Assembly: GCF_004025535.1 (NCBI RefSeq)
Contig: NZ_QJRG01000044.1
Location: forward strand, 1-64,000
DNA: 64,000 nucleotides
Source: Pseudomonas alkylphenolica
GTDB lineage: Bacteria > Pseudomonadota > Gammaproteobacteria > Pseudomonadales > Pseudomonadaceae
Direction: 5' to 3'
Made by a program: the position numbers and the translations under genes. Shown one piece after another: positions 18,813-27,661 of this stretch. Within the stretch, counting starts at the first letter, position 1. Each line of letters starts with the position of its first letter. A model generated the notes under the pieces. That model was not told the origin of the DNA. It saw only the letters and a list, made by a program, of their open reading frames with translations, and ran no database searches.

Positions 18813-21377
18813 ATGCGAATAGACCGTTTGACCAGCAAATTACAGCTGGCGTTATCCGATTCCCAATCCCTGGCCGTTGGTATGGACCATCCCGCCATCG
18901 AGCCTGCGCACCTGTTGCAAGCGTTGATCGACCAGCAAGGTGGTTCGATCAAGCCGTTGCTGATGCAGGTGGGCTTTGACGTCAACAGCCTGCGCAAGGC
19001 GTTGAGCAAAGAGCTCGACCAACTGCCGAAAATCCAGAACCCGACCGGCGACGTCAACATGTCGCAGGACCTGGCGCGCCTGCTCAACCAGGCCGACCGC
19101 CTGGCCCAGCAGAAGGGCGACCAGTTCATCTCCAGTGAGCTGGTGCTGCTCGCCGCCATGGACGAGAACAGCAAGCTCGGCAAATTGTTGCTGGGGCAGG
19201 GCGTGACCAAAAAGGCTCTGGAAAACGCGATCAGCAACCTGCGCGGTGGCGAGGCGGTCAATGACCCCAATGCTGAAGAGTCACGTCAGGCCCTGGACAA
19301 GTACACCGTCGACCTCACCAAGCGTGCTGAAGACGGCAAGCTTGACCCGGTGATCGGCCGTGACGACGAAATCCGCCGCACCATCCAGGTGCTGCAACGC
19401 CGTACCAAGAACAACCCGGTGCTGATCGGTGAGCCTGGCGTGGGTAAAACCGCCATTGCCGAAGGCCTGGCCCAGCGCATCATCAACGGCGAAGTACCGG
19501 ACGGTCTCAAAGGCAAACGTCTGCTGTCGCTGGACATGGGCGCGCTGATTGCCGGTGCCAAGTTCCGCGGTGAGTTCGAAGAGCGCCTCAAAGGCCTGCT
19601 CAACGAGCTGTCCAAGCAGGAAGGGCAGATCATTCTGTTCATCGACGAACTGCACACCATGGTCGGCGCCGGTAAAGGCGAAGGCTCGATGGACGCCGGC
19701 AACATGCTCAAGCCGGCCCTTGCCCGTGGTGAGCTGCACTGCGTGGGTGCTACCACCCTCAACGAGTACCGTCAGTACATCGAGAAAGACGCAGCCCTTG
19801 AGCGGCGCTTCCAGAAGGTACTGGTAGAAGAGCCGAGCGAAGAAGACACCATCGCCATTCTGCGTGGCCTCAAAGAGCGTTACGAGGTACACCACAAGGT
19901 GGCGATCACCGACGGCGCGATCATCGCCGCGGCCAAGCTCAGCCATCGCTACATCACCGACCGGCAGCTGCCGGACAAGGCCATCGACCTGGTTGACGAA
20001 GCGGCCAGCCGCATTCGTATGGAGATCGACTCCAAGCCCGAAGTGCTCGATCGCCTGGAGCGCCGCCTGATTCAACTCAAGGTTGAATCCCAGGCGCTGA
20101 AGAAGGAAGAAGATGAAGCCGCGCTCAAGCGCCTGGAAAAGCTGACCGAAGAAATTGCCCGGCTGGAGCGTGAGTACGCTGACCTGGAAGAAGTCTGGAC
20201 CTCGGAAAAAGCCGAAGTGCAGGGCTCTGCCCAGATCCAGCAGAAAATCGAGCAGTCGCGCCAGGAGCTGGAAACCGCACGGCGCAAAGGCGACCTCAGC
20301 CGCATGGCCGAGCTGCAGTACGGGGTGATCCCGGACCTGGAGCGCAGCCTGCAGATGGTCGACCAGCACGGCAAGGCCGAAAACCAGTTGCTGCGTAACA
20401 AGGTGACTGAAGAAGAAATTGCCGAAGTCGTCTCGAAGTGGACCGGCATCCCCGTGGCCAAGATGCTTGAAGGCGAGCGGGAAAAACTGCTGAAGATGGA
20501 AAGCTTGCTGCACCAGCGCGTGATCGGTCAGGAAGAAGCCGTGGTGGCTGTTTCCAACGCCGTGCGCCGTTCGCGGGCCGGTCTGTCCGACCCTAACCGG
20601 CCAAGTGGCTCGTTCCTCTTCCTCGGCCCGACCGGGGTGGGTAAGACCGAGCTGTGCAAGGCGCTGGCCGAGTTCCTGTTCGACACCGAAGAGGCCATGG
20701 TGCGTATCGACATGTCCGAGTTCATGGAGAAACACTCCGTGGCCCGCCTGATCGGTGCACCACCTGGCTACGTCGGTTACGAAGAGGGCGGTTACCTGAC
20801 CGAAGCGGTACGGCGCAAGCCTTACGCGGTTGTGTTGCTGGATGAGGTCGAGAAGGCCCACCCGGATGTCTTCAACGTGTTGCTGCAGGTGCTGGAAGAC
20901 GGGCGCCTGACTGACAGCCACGGTCGTACGGTGGATTTCCGTAATACCGTGATCGTGATGACCTCCAACCTGGGCTCGGCTCAGATCCAGGACCTGGTCG
21001 GTGATCGTGAAGCGCAACGTGCAGCCGTGATGGACGCCGTGGGTTCGCATTTCCGCCCTGAGTTCATCAACCGTATCGACGAAGTGGTGGTGTTCGAGCC
21101 TCTGGGTCGCGAGCAGATCGCGGGTATCACCCAGATTCAGTTGGGCCGTCTGCGCAGCCGTCTGGCTGAGCGCGACCTGAGCCTGGAGCTGAGCGACGAA
21201 GCACTGGATAAACTGATCGCCGTCGGTTACGACCCGGTCTACGGTGCACGGCCGCTGAAGCGGGCGATTCAGCGCTGGATCGAAAACCCGTTGGCGCAGC
21301 TGATTCTGGCTGGCAAGTTCCTGCCAGGCACCGGAATTACCGCCAAGGTCGAGGGCGAGGAAATCGTCTTCGCCTGA
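18813..21377 (+). CDS. clpB: ATP-dependent disaggregase ClpB
   Basis: Hexameric AAA+ chaperone that pulls proteins out of aggregates together with DnaK. The 854 residues hold an N domain (1-145), the first AAA+ module with GEPGVGKT (about 206-213), a coiled-coil M domain (about 410-525), and a second AAA+ module with GPTGVGKT (about 605-612). A strong AAGGAAGG ribosome site precedes the ATG. It has its own heat-shock promoter and a terminator. Confidence 0.98.
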   Translation: MRIDRLTSKLQLALSDSQSLAVGMDHPAIEPAHLLQALIDQQGGSIKPLLMQVGFDVNSLRKALSKELDQLPKIQNPTGDVNMSQDLARLLNQADRLAQQKGDQFISSELVLLAAMDENSKLGKLLLGQGVTKKALENAISNLRGGEAVNDPNAEESRQALDKYTVDLTKRAEDGKLDPVIGRDDEIRRTIQVLQRRTKNNPVLIGEPGVGKTAIAEGLAQRIINGEVPDGLKGKRLLSLDMGALIAGAKFRGEFEERLKGLLNELSKQEGQIILFIDELHTMVGAGKGEGSMDAGNMLKPALARGELHCVGATTLNEYRQYIEKDAALERRFQKVLVEEPSEEDTIAILRGLKERYEVHHKVAITDGAIIAAAKLSHRYITDRQLPDKAIDLVDEAASRIRMEIDSKPEVLDRLERRLIQLKVESQALKKEEDEAALKRLEKLTEEIARLEREYADLEEVWTSEKAEVQGSAQIQQKIEQSRQELETARRKGDLSRMAELQYGVIPDLERSLQMVDQHGKAENQLLRNKVTEEEIAEVVSKWTGIPVAKMLEGEREKLLKMESLLHQRVIGQEEAVVAVSNAVRRSRAGLSDPNRPSGSFLFLGPTGVGKTELCKALAEFLFDTEEAMVRIDMSEFMEKHSVARLIGAPPGYVGYEEGGYLTEAVRRKPYAVVLLDEVEKAHPDVFNVLLQVLEDGRLTDSHGRTVDFRNTVIVMTSNLGSAQIQDLVGDREAQRAAVMDAVGSHFRPEFINRIDEVVVFEPLGREQIAGITQIQLGRLRSRLAERDLSLELSDEALDKLIAVGYDPVYGARPLKRAIQRWIENPLAQLILAGKFLPGTGITAKVEGEEIVFA

Positions 21378-21396
21378 TTTTTCGGGTGGTTACGCT

Positions 21397-21424
21397 AAGG
21401 CCTCGAAATTCGAGGCCTTTTTTA
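21397..21424 (+). terminator. Terminator of clpB
   Basis: AAGGCCTCG and CGAGGCCTT pair around AAATT and are followed by TTTTTAT. Confidence 0.92.
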
Positions 21425-21545
21425 TTTGCATTTTGTCTCGAGTGTTTGTAAAGTGCGCCCCGCTGTATGTCACCCCGCAGGTTTCCAGCAAAATCGGGAA
21501 TCTGAAAAAAAGTTGCAAATCAGTAAGTTGAATGCAAATTAGGGG

Positions 21546-21573
21546 TTGACAAGGGTTTTGAAGGTTGTAGAAT
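21546..21573 (+). promoter_or_regulatory. Promoter of the tRNA cluster
   Basis: TTGACA (21546-21551), 16 bases, TAGAAT (21568-21573), then a GC-rich AGCGCGCC discriminator as in stringently controlled stable-RNA promoters. The start would be near 21580, about 93 nt before tRNA-Asn. Confidence 0.8.
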
Positions 21574-21672
21574 AGCGCGCCTCAGAGACATGAACGCAGC
21601 GATGCACAAGGTCGAAGGGTTCGAAGCGGTAGAGATACAGTTTTCGAAATTGCAGTACTTGAAATTGATAGT

Positions 21673-21748
21673 TCCGCGATAGCTCAGTCGGTAGAGCAAA
21701 TGACTGTTAATCATTGGGTCCCAGGTTCGAGTCCTGGTCGCGGAGCCA
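21673..21748 (+). tRNA. tRNA-Asn (GTT)
   Basis: 76-nt cloverleaf with acceptor arms TCCGCGA and TCGCGGA, anticodon GTT at 21706-21708, T-arm GGTTCGAGTCC and encoded CCA. Confidence 0.96.
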
Positions 21749-21758
21749 AATTTCAAAC

Positions 21759-21835
21759 CGGGGTATAGCGCAGTCCGGTAGCGCGCCTGCTTTGGGAGCA
21801 GGATGTCAGGAGTTCGAATCCCCTTACCCCGACCA
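21759..21835 (+). tRNA. tRNA-Pro (TGG), first copy
   Basis: 77-nt cloverleaf with acceptor arms CGGGGTA and TACCCCG, anticodon TGG at 21793-21795, and encoded CCA. It is identical to the copy at 22017. Confidence 0.96.
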
Positions 21836-21841
21836 TTTTTT

Positions 21842-21917
21842 GGGTCGTTAGCTCAGTTGGTAGAGCAGTTGGCTTTTAACCAATTGGTCGTAGGTTCGAA
21901 TCCTACACGACCCACCA
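21842..21917 (+). tRNA. tRNA-Lys (TTT)
   Basis: 76-nt cloverleaf with acceptor arms GGGTCGT and ACGACCC, anticodon TTT at 21875-21877, and encoded CCA. Confidence 0.96.
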
Positions 21918-21982
21918 TTTTTGAATCCGGTACGCTGGGTTCAAATCTTAAAAGGTTGGTTTGCCATTAGCAGCCAGCCATT

Positions 21983-22014
21983 AAAAAAGGCGCCTTAATT
22001 GGTGCCTTTTTTTT
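21983..22014 (+). terminator. Terminator after tRNA-Lys
   Basis: AAAAAAGGCGCC and GGTGCCTTTTTT pair around TTAATT and continue into a run of eight T. It lies directly before the second tRNA-Pro. Confidence 0.85.
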
Positions 22015-22016
22015 AC

Positions 22017-22093
22017 CGGGGTATAGCGCAGTCCGGTAGCGCGCCTGCTTTGGGAGCAGGATGTCAGGAGTTCGAATCCCCTTACCCCGACCA
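22017..22093 (+). tRNA. tRNA-Pro (TGG), second copy
   Basis: Exact repeat of the tRNA-Pro at 21759, all 77 bases. It begins three bases after the T-run of the preceding terminator, and no clear promoter of its own is visible between 21918 and 22016. It has its own terminator downstream. Confidence 0.95.
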
Positions 22094-22102
22094 TATTCAG
22101 AG

Positions 22103-22134
22103 AAAAGGGCACCTTGAAAAAGGTGCCCTTTTTT
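22103..22134 (+). terminator. Terminator after the second tRNA-Pro
   Basis: AAAAGGGCACC and GGTGCCCTTTT pair around TTGAAAAA and end in a T-run. Confidence 0.88.
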
Positions 22135-22154
22135 CGTTTCTGCTGTTTAGTTTA

Positions 22155-22236
22155 TTCGCGGGTAAACCCGCTCCCACAGGTCCGGTGCTGGTCTCAACCA
22201 TTGCACCCCTCCTGTGGGAGCGGGTTCACCCGCGAA
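22155..22236. repeat. Inverted REP pair
   Basis: TTCGCGGGTAAACCCGCTCC (from 22155) and its inverse form GGAGCGGGTTCACCCGCGAA (to 22236) face each other, each internally palindromic. This is the Pseudomonas REP doublet that often marks 3' ends of genes. It lies 19 bp after the ndh stop on the minus strand. Confidence 0.85.
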
Positions 22237-22255
22237 AATCTCCTGCGATCCGTTA

Positions 22256-23551
22256 TCAGTGCAGCTTCAGACGCGGCTCAGTGCCACGACCAATCCGGCT
22301 GCCCAGCATCAGCATCAGCGTGCGGAACGTGCCGTACAGTGCCATCTGGTGCATACGGTAGAGCGACACGTAGAACATCCGCGCCAGCCAGCCCTCGAGC
22401 ATCACGCTACCAGTCAGGTTGCCCATCAGGTTACCCACCGCCGAGAAGCGCGACAGCGACACCAGCGAGCCGTAGTCACGGTAGGCGTAGGTCGGCAACG
22501 GCTTGCCTTCCAGGCGCGCCTTCAGCGACTTGGCCAGCATTGAAGCCTGCTGGTGCGCCGCCTGGGCCCGTGGTGGCACGTTGCGGTCGCTGCCCGGCTG
22601 CGGGCAGGCGGCGCAGTCGCCAAAGGCAAAGATGTCATCGTCCAGGGTGGTTTGCAGGGTAGGGCGAACCACCAGCTGGTTGATGCGGTTGGTTTCCAGG
22701 CCATCGATGTCCTTGAGGAAACCTGGCGCACGAATGCCCGCTGCCCAAACCTTGAGGCTGGCCGGGATGACATCGCCATTGGCGGTTTTCAGCTCGGTGG
22801 CCGTCACTTCGCTGACCGAAGCATTGGTCATCACTTTCACGCCGAGCTTTTCCAGGGTCTGGTGCACCGGCACGCTGATGCGCTCCGGCAACGCTGGCAG
22901 TACCCGTGGGCCGGCCTCGATCAGGGTGATGTGCATGTCTTTGGGCTGGATACGGTCCAGGCCATAGGCAGCCAGCTCGTGCGCCGCGTGGTGCAGCTCG
23001 GCGGCCAGTTCCACCCCGGTAGCACCGGCACCCACGATGGCGACACTGATGGTCTCGTTGGCCTGATCGCCGGCATGGGCGCGCAGGTAGTGGTTGAGCA
23101 GTTGCTGGTGAAAGCGCTCGGCCTGCTTGCGGGTATCCAGGAACAGGCAATGCTGGGCCGCCCCCAAGGTGCCGAAGTCGTTGGTGTTGCTGCCCACGGC
23201 GATCACCAGCGTGTCGTACGCCAGGGTGCGTGCAGGCAGCAGCTCGCGGCCCTCTTCATCAAGGGTGGCGGCCAGCTGGATCTGCTTGCCTTCACGGTCA
23301 AGGCCACTCATGCGGCCGAGCTGGAACTGGAAGTGGTTCCACTTGGCTTGCGCCACGTAGTTCAGTTCGTCTTCCGAGGAGTTCAGCGAGCCGGCGGCCA
23401 CTTCGTGCAGCAAGGGCTTCCAGATGTGGGTCAGGTTGGCATCGACCAGGGTAATGCTGGCGCTGCCTTTTTTGCCCAGGGTTTTACCCAGGCGGGTCGC
23501 CAGTTCCAGGCCGCCAGCGCCGCCGCCGACAATCACGATACGGTGAGTCAT
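22256..23551 (-). CDS. ndh: Type II NADH dehydrogenase
   Basis: Non-proton-pumping NADH:quinone oxidoreductase on the inner face of the membrane. The 431 residues have an FAD motif at the start (IVIVGGGAGGLELATRLG), an NADH motif (VAIVGAGATGVELAAEL, about 168-184), the FAFGDCA segment, and a C-terminal amphipathic region for membrane binding. It is a single gene with a REP doublet downstream. Confidence 0.94.
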   Translation of the reverse strand: MTHRIVIVGGGAGGLELATRLGKTLGKKGSASITLVDANLTHIWKPLLHEVAAGSLNSSEDELNYVAQAKWNHFQFQLGRMSGLDREGKQIQLAATLDEEGRELLPARTLAYDTLVIAVGSNTNDFGTLGAAQHCLFLDTRKQAERFHQQLLNHYLRAHAGDQANETISVAIVGAGATGVELAAELHHAAHELAAYGLDRIQPKDMHITLIEAGPRVLPALPERISVPVHQTLEKLGVKVMTNASVSEVTATELKTANGDVIPASLKVWAAGIRAPGFLKDIDGLETNRINQLVVRPTLQTTLDDDIFAFGDCAACPQPGSDRNVPPRAQAAHQQASMLAKSLKARLEGKPLPTYAYRDYGSLVSLSRFSAVGNLMGNLTGSVMLEGWLARMFYVSLYRMHQMALYGTFRTLMLMLGSRIGRGTEPRLKLH

Positions 23552-23635
23552 TAAGATATCTCATAAGGTTTACGGAATTCGGGTCTCGAGTGGGCGGCCG
23601 CGCAGGGCGGGCGGTTCGGGCGAGCGCAAGGCAGC

Positions 23636-23809
23636 TCATAGCACCAGGTTACTCAAGAGGCGGCTCAACAGGCCCAGGCCAACAGTCACGAGCACCACCA
23701 GCCAAAGGAGCAGCCACGGCCGGAAAGGCTTGCGCTCGACTTGATGTTGGGGTGCTTGCAGGTATTGATCGACACGACGTTGGTCTTCGGGATTCAGGCG
23801 GCTGGTCAT
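23636..23809 (-). CDS. DUF3094 small membrane protein
   Basis: 57 residues, MTSRLNPEDQRRVDQYL followed by basic residues and one membrane helix (WLLLWLVVLVTVGLGLL). This matches the DUF3094 family, which is common in Pseudomonas and whose function is unknown. It lies 84 bp upstream of ndh on the same strand, so co-transcription is possible. Confidence 0.8.
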   Translation of the reverse strand: MTSRLNPEDQRRVDQYLQAPQHQVERKPFRPWLLLWLVVLVTVGLGLLSRLLSNLVL

Positions 23810-23976
23810 GAGGGCCTCGTCAGGTAGACGCTTGTGACTGAAGGGAAGCTACAGGGTTCACTGTAGTTGTTTGCTCAGGGCCCATGGCGCAGTCACGCGC
23901 GACGTGTATGACGAATGATTGCGCTTTGTATCACCGCCGCGCAATTTATGCCATTACGCGTTGGCAGGGGGCCAGC

Positions 23977-24606
23977 TCACAGGCTGATACCAACGTCGAA
24001 GACAATGCTGCGTCCCAGGTTGCCGCGCAGGAAATCCGGAGCATCCGGGTGGGCGAACAACACCCGGGCAAACGTCGGCCCGACCAATGACAGCGAGCGC
24101 CAGCCCTGGCGCAGGTATTCGGTGGGCGGCGGGAAGTGGCTGTTGAGGTCGAGCACTTCACGCTTGAGGCTGGCGAAGGCAATGATGTCCAGCTCGCTCA
24201 GGTCCAGCCCGCGTTCCTGGTAGTTATGGGATTTTTTGCGCAAGGTCGGCGCCAGGCGCTGCAACAGCTCCTGGGCGCTGATCCGCCGTGGCCGCGCTTC
24301 GCGGCGTACCAGCTGGCTCAAGGAAAAGGCGCTGCGCCGGCGTTGCAGCTCTTCGCGCCACTCATCATTGAGCCGACGCCCTTCGTCGAGCACAAAAAAC
24401 ACCTCGAAGGCGGCATCGCGAAACAGCACGTCGGGCGGCTCCTGGCCGGCGGGGGTGAAGTCTTCGCTGCGGTAAGGAATGTTCAGCCCTTGCAGCAGGC
24501 GCTGGCAGACCCAACGCTCGCGTTCCCATTTACGGGCATTGGAGAGAAAGGCATTGGCTTGTTCGGCCTGAATGGTGAGCAGGCGCAAGTAGTCTGAGTC
24601 ATCCAT
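23977..24606 (-). CDS. DUF1780 family protein
   Basis: 209 residues, soluble, no signal peptide. The stretch NARKWERERWVCQRLLQGL and the charged N-terminal half resemble the DUF1780 family, whose structures have suggested a nuclease-like fold; activity is unproven. The ATG before DDSDYLRLL is favoured over one seven codons upstream. It is divergent from the catabolic cluster, with about 205 bp between. Confidence 0.72.
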   Translation of the reverse strand: MDDSDYLRLLTIQAEQANAFLSNARKWERERWVCQRLLQGLNIPYRSEDFTPAGQEPPDVLFRDAAFEVFFVLDEGRRLNDEWREELQRRRSAFSLSQLVRREARPRRISAQELLQRLAPTLRKKSHNYQERGLDLSELDIIAFASLKREVLDLNSHFPPPTEYLRQGWRSLSLVGPTFARVLFAHPDAPDFLRGNLGRSIVFDVGISL

Positions 24607-24707
24607 GGGGACAAGCTTAGCGTTCAAAACTGGTCTTTATGAAGAAAGTCTGCGGCAAAAGGCAAAGCCCGCCGCAGTTGAGTTTGTCTGTCCTCCAAAA
24701 AAAACTA

Positions 24708-24741
24708 TTGATGAAGTCATCAAAAATGATGAATATATCAA
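24708..24741 (+). promoter_or_regulatory. Tandem palindromes: candidate operator of the catabolic cluster
   Basis: A perfect 16-bp palindrome TTGATGAAGTCATCAA (24708-24723) is followed by an imperfect copy ATGATGAATATATCAA (24726-24741), 18 bp apart. Both lie in an AT-rich leader before the monooxygenase gene. The first TTGATG could double as a -35 box. Binding by the TetR protein at 30886 is a guess; the same motif was not seen next to that gene. Confidence 0.5.
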
Positions 24742-24783
24742 TAACGTTCGATCCGGCCTTCTCCACTGGGTACGAACCTCGAC

Positions 24784-24791
24784 AAAAACAA
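24784..24791 (+). promoter_or_regulatory. Candidate Crc/Hfq site (AAAAACAA)
   Basis: Exact match to the A-rich AANAANAA motif that Hfq and Crc bind in Pseudomonas mRNAs. It lies 20 nt before the monooxygenase ATG, next to its ribosome site. The motif is short, so chance is possible. Confidence 0.4.
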
Positions 24792-24811
24792 TAGAAAAAC
24801 AGGACGACACG

Positions 24812-26041
24812 ATGAACGCGATTGATCCCGCAGCACCTGCCGTAGCCGTTGATGCAGCCCTGGACCGCAGTGCGACGTTGCTGGCTTATGCCCGCTCGTT
24901 GATCCCGACGCTCAAGGCCCGCGCACCGGAAACCGTGAAACTGGGACGACTTCCGGCAGAAACCATCGCCGATCTGGAGGCTGGTGGCCTGCTCAGCATG
25001 ACCACGCCGCGTCGCTATGGCGGCCAACCGGTGAGCGTGCGCACCTTCCTCAATGTGGTAGCTGAGCTGGGCCGTGCTGATGCATCGGTGGCCTGGGTCG
25101 TAGCGCTGACCAACGTCACCACCTGGGGCGCTGCCACACTGTTCAACGAGAAGACCGGCGATGCGATATTCCGCGGCGCCAAACCTGCGCGCGTCACTGG
25201 CGTGCTGTCACCGCGCAAAGCGGTGGTGCGCAAAGTTGAAGGCGGGTACCTCATCGAAGAGGGGCTGTGGGGTTTCAACTCGGGTGTGTACCACGCTACC
25301 TGGGACATGCTCGGCATTCCCATCGTCGACGCCTCCGGCAAGGTCATCGACCAGGGCGTGGCGATGATTCCTACCGCTGAACTCAAGATTCTTGATGATT
25401 GGAACGTGATTGGTATCTGCGGCAGCGGCAGTTCCAGCGTGGCGGTGAATAACGTGTTCGTTCCCGAGGATCGCGTCACCTCCCTGAGCCGCGCCATCGA
25501 AGGGGACTACGCCTCCACTCACCTGGCCGACGAGCCGCTGTTTCGCACCGCGTGCATGCCGATGCTGGCGATCATCCTCGTGTTCCCGGCACTGGGCCTG
25601 GGTGTGGCCGCGCTGGAAACCTTTCTCGACACCTTGCCGCGCCGTGGCATCCAGTACTCCTGGTACGCCAAACAATCCGAGGCGCCCATCACGCATCTGC
25701 AGGTGGGGGAAGCCTCGGCAAAAATCGAAGCTGCCCGTGCCATCCTCGAACGCCACGCCGATGCCATGGATGCCAGCGCCGCTTCAGGTGTGTACATGGA
25801 CTTCCTTGATCGCGCCCGGATACGCCGCGACGTGGGTTACGCCGAAAAACTGATTTGGGAAGCGGTCGATTTGCTCGCATCGGCCTCGGGTGGCTCGCTG
25901 GCCTCGGTGAACAACCCCATGACGCGGATCTGGCAGGACGCGCGCATTGCCTCCTTGCACGGTGTGGTCAGCCCCAATACCAACTTTGAAACCTATGGCC
26001 GGATTCTCTGTGGCCTGACGCCCGGCACGCCGTTCATTTGA
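24812..26041 (+). CDS. Flavin-dependent monooxygenase, acyl-CoA dehydrogenase fold
   Basis: 409-residue protein of the acyl-CoA-dehydrogenase-like group-D monooxygenases. These include HsaA of steroid breakdown, the hydroxyphenylacetate 3-hydroxylase C2 and indole oxygenases, and they hydroxylate a ring using reduced flavin from a partner. Visible landmarks are TPRRYGGQPVSVRTFL and GRADASVAWV (N-terminal helical domain), GVLSPRKA and GICGSGSSSVAV (middle beta domain). The neighbouring flavin reductase supports this role over a true acyl-CoA dehydrogenase. The ATG at 24812 has an AGGA site. The substrate is unknown. Confidence 0.8.
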   Translation: MNAIDPAAPAVAVDAALDRSATLLAYARSLIPTLKARAPETVKLGRLPAETIADLEAGGLLSMTTPRRYGGQPVSVRTFLNVVAELGRADASVAWVVALTNVTTWGAATLFNEKTGDAIFRGAKPARVTGVLSPRKAVVRKVEGGYLIEEGLWGFNSGVYHATWDMLGIPIVDASGKVIDQGVAMIPTAELKILDDWNVIGICGSGSSSVAVNNVFVPEDRVTSLSRAIEGDYASTHLADEPLFRTACMPMLAIILVFPALGLGVAALETFLDTLPRRGIQYSWYAKQSEAPITHLQVGEASAKIEAARAILERHADAMDASAASGVYMDFLDRARIRRDVGYAEKLIWEAVDLLASASGGSLASVNNPMTRIWQDARIASLHGVVSPNTNFETYGRILCGLTPGTPFI

Positions 26042-26080
26042 GTGTGCAGCCACGTCATGAAAACCACAGAGGACAAGCGC

Positions 26081-26590
26081 ATGCAGGTTCGACATATCGA
26101 TGCCCGGGCATTCCGTCGGGTAATGGGCAAGTTCGCCACCGGCGTCACGGTGGTTACCTTCGAGCATGAAGGCCAGGCCAGCGGCATGACGGCCAATGCG
26201 TTCATGTCGTTGTCGGTGGACCCACCGATGGTGCTGATCGCGGTGCGCAACCCGTCGCGATTTGCCAGCAGCGTGAGGGTGGGTGATGACTTCGGCATCA
26301 GCTTCCTGCGTGAAGAGCACGAAGCCTTGAGCAGTCATTTTGGCGGCCGACCGAACCCCGAGCAGGGCCCGTGTTTCTCGACCTTGCACGGTGCCCCGGT
26401 GGTGGAGGGCGCCCTGGTGCAACTGGCGGTCAGGGCCAACGCGATTCACGTGGGCGGCGATCACCTGATCTACACCGCGGATGTGCAACGCCTGGAAGAG
26501 TCAGAGGGGCGACCCCTGCTGTTTTTCTCCGGGGCTTACAAACAATTGCATGCACTTGACCCCGCCACCTGCTGGTTCGACGTCGGCTAA
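26081..26590 (+). CDS. Flavin reductase, partner of the monooxygenase
   Basis: 169 residues of the HpaC/HsaB-like flavin reductase family: FRRVMGKFATGVTVVT near the start, GMTANAFMSLSVDPPMVLI for flavin binding, and HLIYTADV later on. It supplies FMNH2 or FADH2 using NAD(P)H. I chose the ATG with AGAGGA 8 bp upstream; an earlier in-frame ATG is at 26057. It follows the monooxygenase by 39 bp, in one operon. Confidence 0.87.
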   Translation: MQVRHIDARAFRRVMGKFATGVTVVTFEHEGQASGMTANAFMSLSVDPPMVLIAVRNPSRFASSVRVGDDFGISFLREEHEALSSHFGGRPNPEQGPCFSTLHGAPVVEGALVQLAVRANAIHVGGDHLIYTADVQRLEESEGRPLLFFSGAYKQLHALDPATCWFDVG

Positions 26591-26694
26591 GCCGATTTTC
26601 ATCGCCCGATAAACCCCTTCCACTCACGCGGCATTCGAGCCGTGCGGGAGCTGTTTGCCTCCCGTTTGGCAACGACCCAGAAAAGGAGCAAAAG

Positions 26695-27624
26695 ATGATT
26701 GCCGTTCGCGACATTGCCTACGTGCGCTATCAAGTGCCCGACATCGCTGTTCAAGCGCGCTTTCTCGAAGATTTTGGCCTGAGGGTGCATCGTCAATCGA
26801 GTACAGCGCTGTCCATGGCGACCTGCAGTGGCGGTTACCCGGCCTACCTTGCCAGCGAGGGGCCCGCCATGGCGCTGGGTGTCGGCTTCGTCGTCGACCG
26901 CCTGGCAGACCTGCAGCGGATTGCCGAACAGCATGGCACTACGGTGCGTTTCAACGACGAATTGGGTGCTGGCTCAGTGGTCAGCCTGCGGGACCCCGAT
27001 GGCTTCCAGATCGACCTGCTGTTTCGCGGCAACGTGATCGAGCCCGTGCCGGTACGCCCGGCACTCACCCTCAACTCGGCCGGGAATCGCCGACGCGTCG
27101 GGCGCAGCAACCGCGTAAATGCCAAGGCGTCGCAGGTGATGCGCCTGGGGCATGTGGTGCTCAAGACCGTCAACTTCGCCGCCATGCTGGCCTTTTACCA
27201 GGACGTATTGGGCTTTCGCATTTCCGACAGCTACCACGGTGAAACCCCCGACCAGACCGTTGCGGCATTTCTGCATTGCGGCCTGGGTGCGCACTACACC
27301 GATCACCATACCGTGGCATTGCTTGGCCTGGGCGATACGCAACCCGCGTTCGATCACAGCGCCTTCGAAGTACTCGACTGGGACGACCTGGCCTACGGCA
27401 ACCACTACCTCGCCGAGCGTGGCCATCGCCATTCCTGGGGGATTGGCCGGCACGTGCATGGCAGCCAGGTCTTTGACTACTGGCGCGATCCCTTTGGCAA
27501 CAAGGTCGAGCACTGGACCGATGGCGACCTGGTCAACGACCAGACCCCTGTCAGCCATAGCCCCTTGACCCCCACGGCGTTGGCGCAATGGGCGCCCCCG
27601 CTGGCCCCTGACTTTTTGTCCTGA
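26695..27624 (+). CDS. Extradiol ring-cleavage dioxygenase (VOC/type I)
   Basis: Opens a catechol ring next to the two hydroxyls, using Fe(II). The 309 residues form two VOC modules. By comparison with BphC, the likely metal ligands are H153 (in MRLGHVV), H221 (in FDHSAFEV) and E272 (in GNKVEHW). H204 or H205 and Y262 sit near the active-site positions. An AAAAGGAG ribosome site precedes the ATG. It would act on the product of the monooxygenase. Confidence 0.85.
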   Translation: MIAVRDIAYVRYQVPDIAVQARFLEDFGLRVHRQSSTALSMATCSGGYPAYLASEGPAMALGVGFVVDRLADLQRIAEQHGTTVRFNDELGAGSVVSLRDPDGFQIDLLFRGNVIEPVPVRPALTLNSAGNRRRVGRSNRVNAKASQVMRLGHVVLKTVNFAAMLAFYQDVLGFRISDSYHGETPDQTVAAFLHCGLGAHYTDHHTVALLGLGDTQPAFDHSAFEVLDWDDLAYGNHYLAERGHRHSWGIGRHVHGSQVFDYWRDPFGNKVEHWTDGDLVNDQTPVSHSPLTPTALAQWAPPLAPDFLS

Positions 27625-27661
27625 CCCTCGGCTGGTCGGAATTCTTGAAGAGGAACATGCA

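Noticed and set aside
19281..21050. Long open frame antisense to clpB
   Set aside because: Shadow of the clpB reading frame; no family features.
24812..26041. True acyl-CoA dehydrogenase of fatty acid breakdown
   Set aside because: The adjacent flavin reductase and ring-cleavage dioxygenase fit a two-component monooxygenase better.
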